Both the position numbers and the translations under genes were made by a program. Below, piece by piece: positions 34,866 through 44,877 of a DNA stretch of 64,000 nt; the stretch's first letter is position 1; the number at the start of each line of letters is the position of its first letter. The notes beneath the pieces are model-generated. The model did not search any database. It worked only from the letters and a program-made list of their open reading frames with translations, and had not been told where the DNA came from. The stretch comes from Ereboglobus sp. PH5-10 (GTDB lineage Bacteria > Verrucomicrobiota > Verrucomicrobiia > Opitutales > Opitutaceae): NCBI RefSeq assembly GCF_029504735.1, contig NZ_JAQFIP010000011.1:79762-143761 (forward strand), in the 5' to 3' direction.

Positions 34866-35825
34866 TCATGGGTTTTGCGGAGGCGCGGCGCTTTCAGGTA
34901 TTGGGATAGCGGGGGCGTCCGTCGCAAGCGTTTCGGTTTTGTCGGCGCTTTTTTCTTTCGGTTGGCCAATTTTTTCCAACTGAGCCGTCGCTGTTTCCAG
35001 ACGACTTGCGGCAACGATTTTATCAATGATAGCGCAAACCAGTTTTTTCATTTGAGAGCCGCTTCCGTAGGAGGCGGGTGCCATGTAATTAATACGTTTG
35101 TTTGCCAGAAGCGCCTTTGCGCTTTCTAGTTTCCCGGCCTTTCTCTGATCATAAACGGCTATAGAATTGCCGCCTTTTTGCTTCACCAACTTCATGCAAG
35201 GCACATCAGTCGCGCCATCCCCAATATAAATCATTCTGGAAAATGGGATAGGCCTCTGGCTTTCAGGAATATACTCGTTAATCAATGTATTATCATTGTC
35301 GTCTTCTATGCCCTTGTTGATGCGGAACAGGAATTGCGTTTTTGTCGTATAATTAACGGCAACTGCAGGCCACTTGGCCGTTCCGTCCTGTTCGTCGTAA
35401 ACGAATGAGCAAGCGTATATTTTTTTGAAATACTTTGCGATGGACGTGCCCTCGATCATCTCCTTGATTCCGGATGATACGATATAGTGTTCAATTATGA
35501 CGCCGTTCTTTTTTCCGTAGGCATTGATTATCTTGAACCAGTCCTCGACGCCGTTGAAAAGCTTTACGCTTTTCCCGTATCCTTGAATGGATGCCTTGGT
35601 TGTTTTATTGCTGCCGACGTGTGCTTTGGCCTTGTCGATCATCAGCATCATGTAAGTTAGAATTTGGTCGGCATGGTTTCGCTTTCGGCATGCCTCGACT
35701 TCGCTCCAGAATGGCTGGGCTTTTGTTCCCAAGTCATTAAAGAAATCGTATTCTTGCATGTTCTTGGGCGATAATGTGCCGTCGAAATCGTAACAGATTG
35801 CTATGGTTGGTTTTATTTTACTCAT
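34866..35825 (-). CDS. HAD-superfamily hydrolase between hsdS and hsdR
   Basis: 319 residues. HAD motifs: CYDFDGTLS at residues ~10-18 (nucleophile and acid Asp), YIVSSGI (motif II), a Lys before IYIGDGATDVPCMK (motif IV). A helical cap domain occupies ~30-110, and the last ~50 residues are a charged disordered tail. HAD enzymes are usually phosphatases; the substrate is unknown. It lies 9 nt after hsdS inside the restriction operon, an accessory position. A link to restriction is inference. Lower GC than hsdM/hsdR, so probably acquired separately. Confidence 0.75.
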   Translation of the reverse strand: MSKIKPTIAICYDFDGTLSPKNMQEYDFFNDLGTKAQPFWSEVEACRKRNHADQILTYMMLMIDKAKAHVGSNKTTKASIQGYGKSVKLFNGVEDWFKIINAYGKKNGVIIEHYIVSSGIKEMIEGTSIAKYFKKIYACSFVYDEQDGTAKWPAVAVNYTTKTQFLFRINKGIEDDNDNTLINEYIPESQRPIPFSRMIYIGDGATDVPCMKLVKQKGGNSIAVYDQRKAGKLESAKALLANKRINYMAPASYGSGSQMKKLVCAIIDKIVAASRLETATAQLEKIGQPKEKSADKTETLATDAPAIPIPESAAPPQNP

Positions 35826-35834
35826 GATGTGAAA

Positions 35835-36983
35835 TTAGATGGTGCTAATTTTGCTTTCGCCGCCCATCAGTCTTGGCAACAGCATATTACGGATGGCTTC
35901 CAGGGTTTTTATTTGCGCTATATTTTTTTGTATTTTCTCAAGCGCGGGAATCGCAAAGGCATTGAAGGCGTTGATGGCTTTAGTGTCCGGAATCACAATT
36001 TCATATTGGCTCAAGGTGTTCCAGTCAGTGCGCGGCATTCGGGTTCCACCCGATCCAAGGTTGGCATATGCGACAACATCGTCTTGAAAGAATGCAAACA
36101 GGCAAAATGCCAAGTATTCGGGACGCTTGGGGCGCAAAACTAAAATGTCGGTCGAACAAATACCGGAGAACGGAGCGATGACGACCTTGTGAAAATACGG
36201 ACGAAGTTTGCCGAACAGTATGTCGTTCTTTCCGAAGGCGGATTTATTGCTGCTGACCGCGTCCCCGTGCCCGTATTGATTTAGCGCAATGTTTCTTTTG
36301 TCGATATGCTCAAGGCCAATGTATTTTGTTTCAGCCAATATGTCTTCGGTCTTTATGGATTCCCGTATATTGTCCGTGACGTCTCCCAGTTTTCCCTCTT
36401 TCCAATCGGGTTGTGGCGATTCGATGAAGGTTTGGCGGAAGAGGGTTTCGGCGAGGGATTCGAGGGTTTTGTTCTGGCGATGTAGGAGGTCGATTTTGTC
36501 GTCAAGGATGCCCAGCATATCCGCTATCGCGCGTTGCTCGGGGAGCGGGGGAATTTTTACCGACGCCAGATAAATATAATTACGGTTTAACGAGGGTTGA
36601 GCACTGCCAGAATTATAACCCGAAAAATCCAATGTTTTCAGCAGGTAATAGGCGAAGCGCACATCGTTGCCCTTGAAGTCGGTGACATAGAGGGCGGTGT
36701 TGTGCGGCCAATAATCAACATCGCTGTAATGAACTTGTCCAAACGAGGCGCCGCTTCGCCCGATAACTATGCCCGGCCCTTTTGCCAGTGCGGTATCGTG
36801 GAAGCCGTTCTGCCCGGCTGAGCCCATGACGGGAATGTTGCCCGCGCGTCGCTCCGGATCGGTCAAGTCGTGTCCTCTTTGGAGTGATATAAAATCACCG
36901 AGAGTCGCATCCTTCCATTCGCTCGCGGCTGTTTGCCGGGGACGCGGGGCTTTTGCCTCGCTTGGTTGGGTGCGGGGTTTCAT
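35835..36983 (-). CDS. hsdS: Type I restriction-modification specificity subunit
   Basis: Start at 36983 (MKPRTQPSEAKAPRPRQ) gives a 4-nt overlap with the gene upstream; an earlier ATG at 37067 lies inside it. 382 residues with two target-recognition domains (WKDATLGDFISLQRG... and WKEGKLGDVTDNIRE...), each followed by a coiled-coil spacer (PPLPEQRAIADMLGILDDKI and the final helix ending RNMLLPRLMGG). The two halves read one half each of a bipartite DNA target. GC drops in the second recognition domain, as expected for exchangeable specificity modules. Confidence 0.9.
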   Translation of the reverse strand: MKPRTQPSEAKAPRPRQTAASEWKDATLGDFISLQRGHDLTDPERRAGNIPVMGSAGQNGFHDTALAKGPGIVIGRSGASFGQVHYSDVDYWPHNTALYVTDFKGNDVRFAYYLLKTLDFSGYNSGSAQPSLNRNYIYLASVKIPPLPEQRAIADMLGILDDKIDLLHRQNKTLESLAETLFRQTFIESPQPDWKEGKLGDVTDNIRESIKTEDILAETKYIGLEHIDKRNIALNQYGHGDAVSSNKSAFGKNDILFGKLRPYFHKVVIAPFSGICSTDILVLRPKRPEYLAFCLFAFFQDDVVAYANLGSGGTRMPRTDWNTLSQYEIVIPDTKAINAFNAFAIPALEKIQKNIAQIKTLEAIRNMLLPRLMGGESKISTI

Positions 36984-37216
36984 GCGGCACCTCCCGCAAA
37001 GACCTGCCGATACATGACTTTCTCGCTGGCGCGGGTGTCGCGGTTGCGTTCGAGGCGCTTTTTCCAATAGAGGCCGCCGCCGACTTGTTTCAAGGGGGCG
37101 TCATTCATGGCGAAGCGCGCCGATTTCACGCGGCAGCCGACTGCGATGATGCCGTCGATTTTCACGAGTCCGTCCGCGCTTTGGTAAATGATGAATTCTG
37201 TTTTTTCAGGGTTCAT
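36980..37216 (-). pseudogene. RhuM-family remnant with in-frame deletions
   Basis: 78 codons. It opens [21 protein letters not shown], the N terminus of RhuM-type proteins, then jumps to IIAVGCRVKSARF and again to RLERNRDTRASEKVMYRQVF, pieces that lie far apart in full-length relatives (about 330 residues). Frames are kept through both junctions. It overlaps hsdM and hsdS by 4 nt each, so translation of the operon still passes through it. Whether the mini-protein does anything is unknown. Confidence 0.65.
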
Positions 37217-38826
37217 AGCTTCACCTTCGCGAGGTTTTGGCGGATGACTTCGTTGAGTTTTTGCTCCTCCAGCATCTGGGCGGCGAGCTCGGCCTGGAGG
37301 GCGGCGAATCTTTCGGGGAAATTAAAATCGTCCTCCTCGTCGGGGAGCCCGACGTAGCGGCCGGGCGTGAGCACGTAGTCGAGCTCGGCGACGCGGTGGA
37401 GCGGGACGGAGGCGCAATAACCGGGAATGTCTTCGTAAGGCAGGGCGTGTTCGCCGGGCGCGCCGCTTTTCCCCGCTCCCGCCAATTTCGGGGACGGCGG
37501 TTTCGGCGAAACCGCCCTACCTGTGCGCCATGCGTGGTATGTGCCGGCGATTTGTTGTATGTCCTCGTGCGAGAGTTCGCGGGTGCGGCGGTTGATAAGG
37601 TGGCCGAGGTTGCGGGCGTCGATGAAGAGGATTTCGCCGGGACGCGGGTGGGCGGTGGTTTTGCGGGCGCGATTAAGGAACCAGAGGGCGGCGGGGATTT
37701 GCGTGTTGAGAAAGAGTTTCGCGGGGAGGTTGACGATGCAGTCGATAAGGTTGCCGTCGGCGATCATGGCCTTGCGGATGTCGCCCTCGCCGGAGGTTTT
37801 GCTGGTAAGCGCGCCCTTGGCAAGAACGACGCCGGCCTTGCCGCCGGGGGTGAGGTGGGCGACGAAGTGTTGGAGCCAGGCGAAGTTGGCGTTGCCGACG
37901 GGCGGGCGGCCGTATTGCCAGCGTCCGTCGGTCTGGAGGAGGTCGCCGCTCCAGTCGCTAACGTTGAAGGGCGGGTTGGCGATGATGAAGTCGGCGCGGA
38001 GATCCTTGTGGGCGTCGTTGAGGAAGGAACCCTCGTTGTTCCACTTCACCTGCGTGGCGTCGATGCCGCGGATGGCGAGGTTCATCTTGGCGAGGCGCCA
38101 GGTGGTTTGGTTGCTTTCCTGGCCGTAGATGGAGATGTCGTTGACGCGGCCCTGGTGCTCTTTGACGAACTTCTCGGACTGCACGAACATGCCGCCGGAG
38201 CCGCAGCAGGGATCGAAGACGCGACCTTTGTAGGGTTCGAGCATGGCGACGAGGAGCTCGACGATGGAGCGCGGTGTGTAGAACTGGCCGCCCTGCTTGC
38301 CCTCGGCGAGGGCGAACTCGCCGAGAAAATACTCGAAGACGTGGCCGAGGACGTCGGCGCTGCGGGCCTTGGCGTCGCCGAGGGCGATGTTTCCGACGAG
38401 GTCGATGAGGCCGCCGAGGCTGGAGGGGTCGAGGTTTTGGCGGGCGAAGACTTTTGGGAGGACACTCTTGAGCTGGGCGTTGTCGCGCTCGATGGCGTCC
38501 ATGGCGTCGTCAACGATTTTGCCGATGGCCGGAAGCTTGGCGCTGTTTTGAAGATAACGCCAGCGCGCGGCGGGCGGGACGAAGAAGACGCGCTCGGCCT
38601 TGTATTCGTCGGGGTCCTCGGGGTCGCCGCCGGAGGCTTTTTCGGCGGCGAGGCGGGCGTGGAGTTCCTCGAAGGAGTCGGAGATGTATTTGAGGAAGAT
38701 GAGGCCGAGGACGACGTGCTTGTATTCGGCGGCGTCGATGTTTTTGCGGAGTTTGTCGGCGGCGCGCCAGAGTTGCTTTTCGAGCGGTTCGGCGGCGGGT
38801 TGCTTGGGTTTGGCGGTGCGAGCCAT
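37213..38826 (-). CDS. hsdM: Type I restriction-modification DNA methylase subunit
   Basis: 537 residues. The N-terminal helical domain ([20 protein letters not shown]) is followed by the adenine N6-methylase with [12 protein letters not shown] (AdoMet binding) and [10 protein letters not shown] (NPPF catalytic motif). Together with HsdS it methylates the recognition site. First gene of the operon hsdM - RhuM remnant - hsdS - HAD - AlbA remnant - hsdR. Between YHAW and EDIPGYC there is an extra ~27-residue Pro/Gly/Ala-rich stretch encoded by a palindromic repeat, absent from ordinary HsdM proteins. Confidence 0.95.
   Translation of the reverse strand: MARTAKPKQPAAEPLEKQLWRAADKLRKNIDAAEYKHVVLGLIFLKYISDSFEELHARLAAEKASGGDPEDPDEYKAERVFFVPPAARWRYLQNSAKLPAIGKIVDDAMDAIERDNAQLKSVLPKVFARQNLDPSSLGGLIDLVGNIALGDAKARSADVLGHVFEYFLGEFALAEGKQGGQFYTPRSIVELLVAMLEPYKGRVFDPCCGSGGMFVQSEKFVKEHQGRVNDISIYGQESNQTTWRLAKMNLAIRGIDATQVKWNNEGSFLNDAHKDLRADFIIANPPFNVSDWSGDLLQTDGRWQYGRPPVGNANFAWLQHFVAHLTPGGKAGVVLAKGALTSKTSGEGDIRKAMIADGNLIDCIVNLPAKLFLNTQIPAALWFLNRARKTTAHPRPGEILFIDARNLGHLINRRTRELSHEDIQQIAGTYHAWRTGRAVSPKPPSPKLAGAGKSGAPGEHALPYEDIPGYCASVPLHRVAELDYVLTPGRYVGLPDEEDDFNFPERFAALQAELAAQMLEEQKLNEVIRQNLAKVKL
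37452..37521. repeat. Palindromic repeat inserted in frame within hsdM
   Basis: Starts GGTAGGGCGG on the minus strand and contains the 21-nt palindrome GGCGGTTTCG-G-CGAAACCGCC at 37496-37516. The opening GGTAGGGCG matches the arms of the intergenic repeat at 57285. It encodes [18 protein letters not shown] and a few more residues without breaking the frame. Confidence 0.55.
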
Positions 38827-39009
38827 GTGCGATGGGCGAGATGTTTTGGAAAATGGGTTTGCCGTGTCCGTGATTGGCTAGCGGCGGCGGGAGAACGTTG
38901 CGAGTGCATTACATGCTTTTTACGCAAGGAATTGCAGCAACGAAAACGTGTTTTTTGCGAAATATATTGGGGCGAAAATTTGGCGCGGGTTGGCGGAAGG
39001 CGCGACAGC

Positions 39010-40470
39010 TCAGGATGATTTTTTCGCGGCACGCGCGGGCTTCGAAGCTGCGGTGGTTTTCGCAGCGGGCGTTTTTCCGGCGGCGGAGGAGGGGGATGTG
39101 GTGGCGGTATCGGGTGCGGTTTGAACCGCGGCAGTTTGCGCGGCGACGGCTTTCTTGAATGCGTCCCAGTCCTTGGCGGCGGCGACGGCTTGCGGCGTCA
39201 TGGCGAGGTAGAGCTTTGCGTTCGCCTCGGTAGCCACGCCTTCATAAACTTCGGTGGTTTTTGTGCTGGTGTGCTGCATGAGGTAGCCGACGGAGGGCAT
39301 GTTTTTCGTGTGAGCGAGCATATAGCTGGCGAAGGAGTGACGCCAGACGTTGCGCAGGCCGCGCAGGGTTTCCTTGTCGTCGTCGGTGGCGGCTGCCAGC
39401 GGGCGCAATCCGGCGCGAATCAGCGCGGCGCGTTTCCATTCGCGGTAATTGAGGAATGTCATCGACCAGCACGCCTCCGGCGCGTGCGCCAACCATGCCC
39501 AGAGGACGTCGGGGTGCCCCTGCCGCCATTTGCGTTTTCCGCTTTTGTGAAGGGAGCCCGGCATCTCGATGCCTTTTTCCTCGAAGCTCAGGTGTGCCTT
39601 TTGGATGCGTCCCGCCGAGGAGTAGCGCAGGCCGCCGAATGCCTCCAGCGCGATGCGTCCGGCAACGGGCTCGTGCAGGTTGGCCTTGAAAAATTTGAAA
39701 GCGTCCTCGGGCGAAATGACAACTACGTCGCCGTCATCAACCTCGGGCACGGCGACGATTTCGCAGGGGTTGCGGAGTATCCAGCCTTCCTTGCGGGTGC
39801 GGTCGAGGAAGGTGTTCACGTCCTTGCGGTGGTGTTTTTTCGTTTGAGCCTCCATAGGCTCGCCGGTCTTCGGGTTGGTGAGCTTTGCCAGCCACCGGCG
39901 GATGTCGTCGGCCTCAAGCTCGTTGAGTTTTTTGTCACCGTAGTCGTTGCAGAAGCGGATGCCGACGTGTTTGTCGATATGCCGCCAGGTGTCGGCGGAG
40001 AGTTTTTCCTCGGTCTCGCGGATCGCGCGGTATTTCACGTAGGCCTCGCGCACGGTGAGACTTTGCGCGCCGCCTTTTCCGATGCCCTGACGGTAGGCGA
40101 GCCATTCGTGGGCGACGATGATGGGATCGGTTTCATCGCCGACGAGTTTTTGAAAATCGAGGTAACGCGCCCAGCGTTTCGGATCGAAGGCGAGCACGTC
40201 CGTGCCGTGTTTCTCGCGTTTCTCGGCAAGATCCCTTGCGGCGACCTCGCGGGCGGCGGCGTCCTTGAAGCCGGTGGCTTCGCGGCGACCGGATTCGCGG
40301 TCGGTCCAGTGCAAATAAAAAGGGGCGTTTGGCCTGTCTTTTCGGTAGGAATACCGAATTCCCCGAGGTGGCGACCACTTGCCTCGTTTTTTCGCCAAAC
40401 TGCGTCCGACTGTTGGTTGCTGTTCTGGTTGCTGTTTCGGTTGCTGTTTCGGTTGCTGTTTGGTTGTCAT
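39010..40470 (-). CDS. Tyrosine recombinase (integrase) next to tRNA-Pro
   Basis: 486 residues. A Gln-Pro repeat leader (residues 4-19) precedes an arm-binding region and a core-binding SAM-like domain (about 140-245). The catalytic domain shows the first Arg in GGLRYSSAGRI, NVWRHSFASYM in place of the usual HxxRH box (Asn at the first His position), QHTSTKTTEVYEG with the second His and catalytic Tyr. A basic Ala/Lys-rich tail ends the protein. The gene ends 157 nt from hsdM, and its start faces the 3' end of tRNA-Pro, the classic setup of an island integrated into a tRNA. Confidence 0.9.
   Translation of the reverse strand: MTTKQQPKQQPKQQPEQQPTVGRSLAKKRGKWSPPRGIRYSYRKDRPNAPFYLHWTDRESGRREATGFKDAAAREVAARDLAEKREKHGTDVLAFDPKRWARYLDFQKLVGDETDPIIVAHEWLAYRQGIGKGGAQSLTVREAYVKYRAIRETEEKLSADTWRHIDKHVGIRFCNDYGDKKLNELEADDIRRWLAKLTNPKTGEPMEAQTKKHHRKDVNTFLDRTRKEGWILRNPCEIVAVPEVDDGDVVVISPEDAFKFFKANLHEPVAGRIALEAFGGLRYSSAGRIQKAHLSFEEKGIEMPGSLHKSGKRKWRQGHPDVLWAWLAHAPEACWSMTFLNYREWKRAALIRAGLRPLAAATDDDKETLRGLRNVWRHSFASYMLAHTKNMPSVGYLMQHTSTKTTEVYEGVATEANAKLYLAMTPQAVAAAKDWDAFKKAVAAQTAAVQTAPDTATTSPSSAAGKTPAAKTTAASKPARAAKKSS
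40415..40462 (-). repeat. Four 12-bp tandem repeats in the integrase start
   Basis: Units of GGTTGCTGTTTC type on the plus strand encode K-Q-Q-P repeats at the integrase N terminus. Likely variable in copy number. Confidence 0.7.
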
Positions 40471-40506
40471 TTCTGCTGTTTTTGACAGTAAACCAATCCA
40501 GTCAAC

Positions 40507-40541
40507 AATAAAGCCCCCTCCTATGAGGAGGGGGCTTTATT
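40507..40541. terminator. Terminator between tRNA-Pro and integrase
   Basis: Perfect 16-bp arms AATAAAGCCCCCTCCT/AGGAGGGGGCTTTATT around ATG, just past the tRNA 3' end. Works for tRNA-Pro on the minus strand (stem then TTTATT). Confidence 0.85.
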
Positions 40542-40551
40542 GGTAAAATGG

Positions 40552-40625
40552 TCGGGCCGGAGAGATTCGAACTCTCGACCTCTTGCACCCCATGCAAGCG
40601 CGCTACCAGGCTACGCTACGGCCCG
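40552..40625 (-). tRNA. tRNA-Pro (GGG)
   Basis: 74 nt forming a cloverleaf: acceptor CGGGCCG/CGGCCCG with discriminator A, anticodon stem CTTGC/GCAAG with loop ATGGGGT (anticodon GGG), T-arm GAGAGTTCGAATCTCTC. CCA is not encoded (ACC follows). It is the probable integration target of the neighbouring recombinase. Confidence 0.95.
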
Positions 40626-40867
40626 AACAAAAGGAGACGCAGCAAGGCTGACACCGCGCAAACTTGCAAGCGGTTTTTTCTTAAAAATATTCGTCCCCGT
40701 TTAATCGCAGCCTCGCGCCCGGCTCACTTTCCGCGCAGGGCTTGACAAGACTTTCACGCAATAGTTAATTTCGCACGCATATATAAACGTTCACTTTGCG
40801 AAAACCAAAGGTGGGCCTCTTGGCCTGCTTTTTTTTTCCTCACACACCAACACCTTACAACATCACT

Positions 40868-42091
40868 ATGAGCAACGAAATCCTCGCCGTCCTCGAATAC
40901 ATGGAAAAAGAAAAGGCCATTCCGCGCGCCGACATGATTGCCGCCATAGTGAACGCAATCAAAACCGCCGCGCAAAAGGGCGTTAACGCGGGCCAGGAGC
41001 TCAAGATCGAAATCGATCCCAAATCCGGCAAGCTCAAGGCGTGGGCGCTGCTCAAGGTCGTTGATTCCGTAAGCAATCCGAAGACCGAGATTCACATCGA
41101 GAAAGCCCAGGCACTCCAATCCGGCGTGCAACTCGGCGATATTATCGAGCGCGAAGTCGACCCCGCCATGCTCGGACGCATCGCCGCGCAAACCGCGCGC
41201 CAGACCGTCATGCAAAAACTCCGCCAGTTTGAGAAGGATCGCATTTACGACGACTTCAAGGACATGGTCGGAAACATCGTCACCGGCACCGTTCGCCGCA
41301 GGGAGCGCGGGGACATCGTTGTCGATCTTGGCAAGGCCGAGGCGCTCCTCACCAGCAAGGAACAGGTTCCCGGCGAGGAATACCAGGCGGGCGACCGCGT
41401 GCGCTGCATCTTGCTCGAAATCGAATCCACGCCGCGCGGCCCCGAGATCATTCTCAGCCGCGCCAGCCAGAAATTTGTCCGCAGGCTCTTCGAGCTTGAG
41501 GTCACCGAAATCGCCGACGGCACCGTGAAAATCGAGTCCTTCGCGCGCGAGCCCGGCTACCGCACAAAAATCTCAGTCTCCACCAACGACCCGAAAGTCG
41601 ATCCCGTCGGCGCGTGCGTCGGCGCCCGCGGCGCCCGCGTGAAGACCATCGTTCGCGAGCTCAACGGCGAGAAAATCGACATCATTCCTCACCACGACGA
41701 TCCTCAACAATTCATCATCGAGGCCCTTAAACCCGCGGTTCCCCGAGACATGGTCTTCGACGAGAAAAACCACCGTGTCTCCCTTAAGGTTGACTCGGAA
41801 AACCTCGCCATCGCCATCGGCCGCAAGGGGCAGAACGCGCGCCTCACCTCGCGCCTTGTGGGCTGGAAACTCGACATCGAGGAATATAAGGCCGCCTCGT
41901 CCGACCCGCGCGAGGACGCCATCCAGTCGCTCATCAAGAGCCTCGGCCTTGACCGCGCGATCTCGGAGCGCCTCGTCAACATCGGCATGAACTCGCCCGC
42001 CGTCCTCGAGGACGTCGAGCTCGACGACCTCACCGAAGCCGGCTTCTCCGCCGACGAGGCCAACGGCATTCTCTCGAAGCTGCGGAAATAA
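40868..42091 (+). CDS. nusA: Transcription termination/antitermination factor NusA
   Basis: Start at 40868 ([20 protein letters not shown]). 407 residues: NusA N-terminal RNA-polymerase-binding domain (1-125), S1 domain (about 130-200, [19 protein letters not shown]), two KH domains (about 205-340, [19 protein letters not shown] and [19 protein letters not shown]), and one C-terminal helix-hairpin-helix repeat ([20 protein letters not shown]). It modulates pausing and termination. First gene of the operon nusA-infB-rbfA-nrnA-truB. Confidence 0.96.
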   Translation: MSNEILAVLEYMEKEKAIPRADMIAAIVNAIKTAAQKGVNAGQELKIEIDPKSGKLKAWALLKVVDSVSNPKTEIHIEKAQALQSGVQLGDIIEREVDPAMLGRIAAQTARQTVMQKLRQFEKDRIYDDFKDMVGNIVTGTVRRRERGDIVVDLGKAEALLTSKEQVPGEEYQAGDRVRCILLEIESTPRGPEIILSRASQKFVRRLFELEVTEIADGTVKIESFAREPGYRTKISVSTNDPKVDPVGACVGARGARVKTIVRELNGEKIDIIPHHDDPQQFIIEALKPAVPRDMVFDEKNHRVSLKVDSENLAIAIGRKGQNARLTSRLVGWKLDIEEYKAASSDPREDAIQSLIKSLGLDRAISERLVNIGMNSPAVLEDVELDDLTEAGFSADEANGILSKLRK

Positions 42092-42196
42092 AACCCCCGC
42101 GCTTCCCGCTCACACCATCCATCGCACGGCGTCCCGCGCCACTCGCCACCCAACACCACACGATTAAGATTCACAGCGCAGCAAACACTTACCTGA

Positions 42197-44770
42197 ATGA
42201 GTATCCGCATCCACGAACTCGCTAAAAAAATCGGCATGAACAACAAGGAATTGTTGGCCATGCTGAAAGAGCGCAAATTTGACGTTAAAAGCGTCTCCAG
42301 CACCATCGACAATATCAGCGCCGAGGCAATTGTGGAGGAGTTTGCGGAAAAGAACAAGGCGTCCGCGCCCGTCGAGCAACCACCGCCCCCTGCGCCGGAG
42401 CCGGAGGCCGCGCCCGCGCCCGCGCCCGTTCATATTCCCACGGTAAAATCCGCCGCCGATGTCGCGCGCGAAAAAGAGGAGGCGGCTCGTGCCAAAAAAG
42501 CCGCCGAGGATGCCGCCAGGGGCGTGGTGTCACCGAGTCCCGCCGTTCCCGTCGAAAAACCCGCGGCACCCCGCAAGGCCGCCCCGGCTGTTCCGCCGCC
42601 GCCGCCCGTCGTTTCCGCGCCGAAGCCGCCGCCCGCAATTCCCGCGCCCAAGCCGGCCGCTCCGCGTCCCTCGAGCATTCCTTCCGTCCGCTCCGCGCCC
42701 GCGGTTCCACCTTCGCCTCCTCAAACCCCCGGAGTGCGCCCCGCGCCCTCGACCGCGCAATCCGCTCCGCGTCCGACTCCGCCGCCGCCCTCGGCACCGG
42801 TTTCCCGTCCGGTTTCCGCGCCGCCGCCACCAGCTCCGCGTCCTGTTTCCGCGCCGCCCCCGCCGCCGATCGCAAGCGCGCCGAAGCCGCCGCCCGCAAT
42901 TCCCGGCACCACGCCTCCAATTGCCCCGGCGCCCACAGCTCCCGCGCAGCCAACCGAAGCCGGTGACGGTGAGCTGAAAGTAATCAGCCTCAAGCCGCCC
43001 GTGATCGTGCGCGATTTTGCGCCCGCGCTCGGCCTCAAACCTTTCAAGCTCATCTCCGAGCTCATGGGCATGGGCGTGTTCGCCTCCATGAATCAGGCGA
43101 TCGACGAGGGTGTTGCCATCAAGGTCGCCGAAAAACACGGCTACCTCCTCGAGGTCAAACACCGCGGCGACGCCGCCTCGCAGCAAGCCGCCAAGGCCGA
43201 GGAAAAAAAAGCCCGCGCCAAAAAAGCCGCCGCCGAGGACGACCCGAAAAACCTCGCCTCGCGCCCGCCCGTCGTCTGCATCCTCGGTCACGTTGACCAC
43301 GGCAAGACCTCGTTGCTCGACAGCATTCGCAAGGCCCATGTCGCCTCTGGCGAAGCCGGCGGTATCACGCAGCACATCGGCGCCTACCAGATCGAATACA
43401 ACGGCCGCAAAATCACCTTCCTCGACACGCCCGGCCACGCCGCGTTCAACAAGATGCGCGCGCGCGGAGCCGACGCCACCGACATCGCCATTCTCGTCAT
43501 TGCCGCCGACGACGGCTTCAAGCCGCAAACCGAGGAGGCTCTCGCCCACGCGCAAAATGCCAAGGTGCCGATCATCGTTGCCGTCAACAAAATGGACGTC
43601 AAAGGCGCCAACCTCGACCAAGTCAAGGGCCAGATGCAGCAGCACGGCATCGCCCCGGAAGACTGGGGCGGCGAGACAATCACCGTTCCCGTTTCCGCAA
43701 TCAAGGGCACCGGCATATCCGACCTCATGGAGATGATTCTCCTTCAGTCCGACGTCCTCGAACTCAAGGCCAACCCGAAGGCCGATCCCAGCGGCGTCAT
43801 CATCGAATCCCAAATCGATGTCGGCCGCGGGCCGCTCGCCACCGTCATCGTGCAACGCGGCACGCTCAAGGTCGGCGACTCCATTGTGTGCGGCCAGCAA
43901 TGGGCCAAAATCCGCGCCATGTATGACGACCGCGGCAACGCAATCAAGGAGGCACCTCCCTCGACGCCCGCGCGCGTCATCGGCTGGTCCGGCGCGCCCG
44001 ACAGCGGCGCCACCTTCAAGGCAGTCAAGAACGCCCGCGAGGCCGAGCGCCTTGCCGAGGATGCGCAGCACGCCGCCAAGCTCGCGGCCACCTCCCAAGC
44101 CGCCGCGCCCAAGGAAACTTCAATCGACGCGCTCTTCGCCAACATCGCCGCCTCGCAACAAAAGACGCTAAAGATCATCATCAAGGCGGATGTTTACGGC
44201 TCCACCGAGGCGGTCCGCAGCGTTCTCGAAAACATCAAGTCCAGCAAAGTCGCGCTCGAAATCGTCTCGACCGACGTCGGCCTTATTTCCAAGAACGACG
44301 TGCTCATGGCCAGCACCGGCTCCGCCACGATCATCGGCTTCAACACCAAGCTCGAAAACGGCGTCACTCCGCTAGCCAAGCACCACAAGGTTCGCATCGA
44401 AACATTCGGCATCATCTACGAACTCGCAGACCGCGTGCGCGAAATGATGGCCGACCTCCTCGAACCCGATCTCAAGGAAGTCAAACTCGGCGCCGCCGAA
44501 GTGCGCGCCACCTTCCCGCTCGCGAAGGGCTTCGTCGCCGGCTGCCTTGTCACCGAGGGCAAGATCACCCGCAACGCGCAAGCCCGCCTCCGCCGCGGCA
44601 ACAAAATCGCCCACGAGGGCAAAATCGAAATGCTCAAACGTTTCAAGGACGACGCCAACGAAGTGCGCGCCGGCCTCGAGTGCGGCATCAAGCTCGGCGA
44701 CTACAACGCCTACGAAATCGGCGACGTCATCGAATGCTTCGAAATTCAAAAAGTCAGGGCGACGCTCTGA
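42197..44770 (+). CDS. infB: Translation initiation factor IF-2
   Basis: 857 residues. IF2_N (1-55, [19 protein letters not shown]), a Pro/Ala-rich linker (about 55-255) with tandem PPPP/SAP motifs, a second IF2_N-like helix block, then the GTPase: GHVDHGKTS (G1), DTPGHAAF (G3), NKMD (G4), and the C-terminal beta barrels. It brings initiator tRNA to the 30S subunit. The linker is GC-rich and repetitive, which explains long spurious frames on the other strand. Confidence 0.97.
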   Translation: MSIRIHELAKKIGMNNKELLAMLKERKFDVKSVSSTIDNISAEAIVEEFAEKNKASAPVEQPPPPAPEPEAAPAPAPVHIPTVKSAADVAREKEEAARAKKAAEDAARGVVSPSPAVPVEKPAAPRKAAPAVPPPPPVVSAPKPPPAIPAPKPAAPRPSSIPSVRSAPAVPPSPPQTPGVRPAPSTAQSAPRPTPPPPSAPVSRPVSAPPPPAPRPVSAPPPPPIASAPKPPPAIPGTTPPIAPAPTAPAQPTEAGDGELKVISLKPPVIVRDFAPALGLKPFKLISELMGMGVFASMNQAIDEGVAIKVAEKHGYLLEVKHRGDAASQQAAKAEEKKARAKKAAAEDDPKNLASRPPVVCILGHVDHGKTSLLDSIRKAHVASGEAGGITQHIGAYQIEYNGRKITFLDTPGHAAFNKMRARGADATDIAILVIAADDGFKPQTEEALAHAQNAKVPIIVAVNKMDVKGANLDQVKGQMQQHGIAPEDWGGETITVPVSAIKGTGISDLMEMILLQSDVLELKANPKADPSGVIIESQIDVGRGPLATVIVQRGTLKVGDSIVCGQQWAKIRAMYDDRGNAIKEAPPSTPARVIGWSGAPDSGATFKAVKNAREAERLAEDAQHAAKLAATSQAAAPKETSIDALFANIAASQQKTLKIIIKADVYGSTEAVRSVLENIKSSKVALEIVSTDVGLISKNDVLMASTGSATIIGFNTKLENGVTPLAKHHKVRIETFGIIYELADRVREMMADLLEPDLKEVKLGAAEVRATFPLAKGFVAGCLVTEGKITRNAQARLRRGNKIAHEGKIEMLKRFKDDANEVRAGLECGIKLGDYNAYEIGDVIECFEIQKVRATL

Positions 44771-44776
44771 GAAAAA

Positions 44777-44871
44777 GACTGAAAGGCTGAAAAGCTGAAG
44801 GACTGAAAGAAAAACAGCCTTCAGCATTTGCCATTTCTTCAGCCTTTCAGCCCTTCAGTCCTTCAGCTTTT
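44777..44871. repeat. Inverted pair of CTGAAAGG-type tandem repeats
   Basis: Four ~8-bp units of CTGAA-R-GG type on the left (44777-44810) and their complements on the right (44836-44871) could fold into a long hairpin between infB and rbfA. A related pair follows rbfA. Confidence 0.7.
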
Positions 44872-44877
44872 CCCGCC

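Noticed and set aside
37237..39018. 593-codon plus-strand frame opposite hsdM
   Set aside because: Antisense shadow of hsdM in GC-rich DNA; Val/Gly/Ala/Glu-rich composition and no domain.
39010..40552. Distal attachment repeat for the tRNA-Pro island
   Set aside because: I looked by eye for a second copy of the tRNA 3' end to the left and found none; not a proof of absence.
42530..44098. 522-codon minus-strand frame opposite infB
   Set aside because: Gly/Arg-rich mirror of the proline-rich IF-2 linker and G domain.
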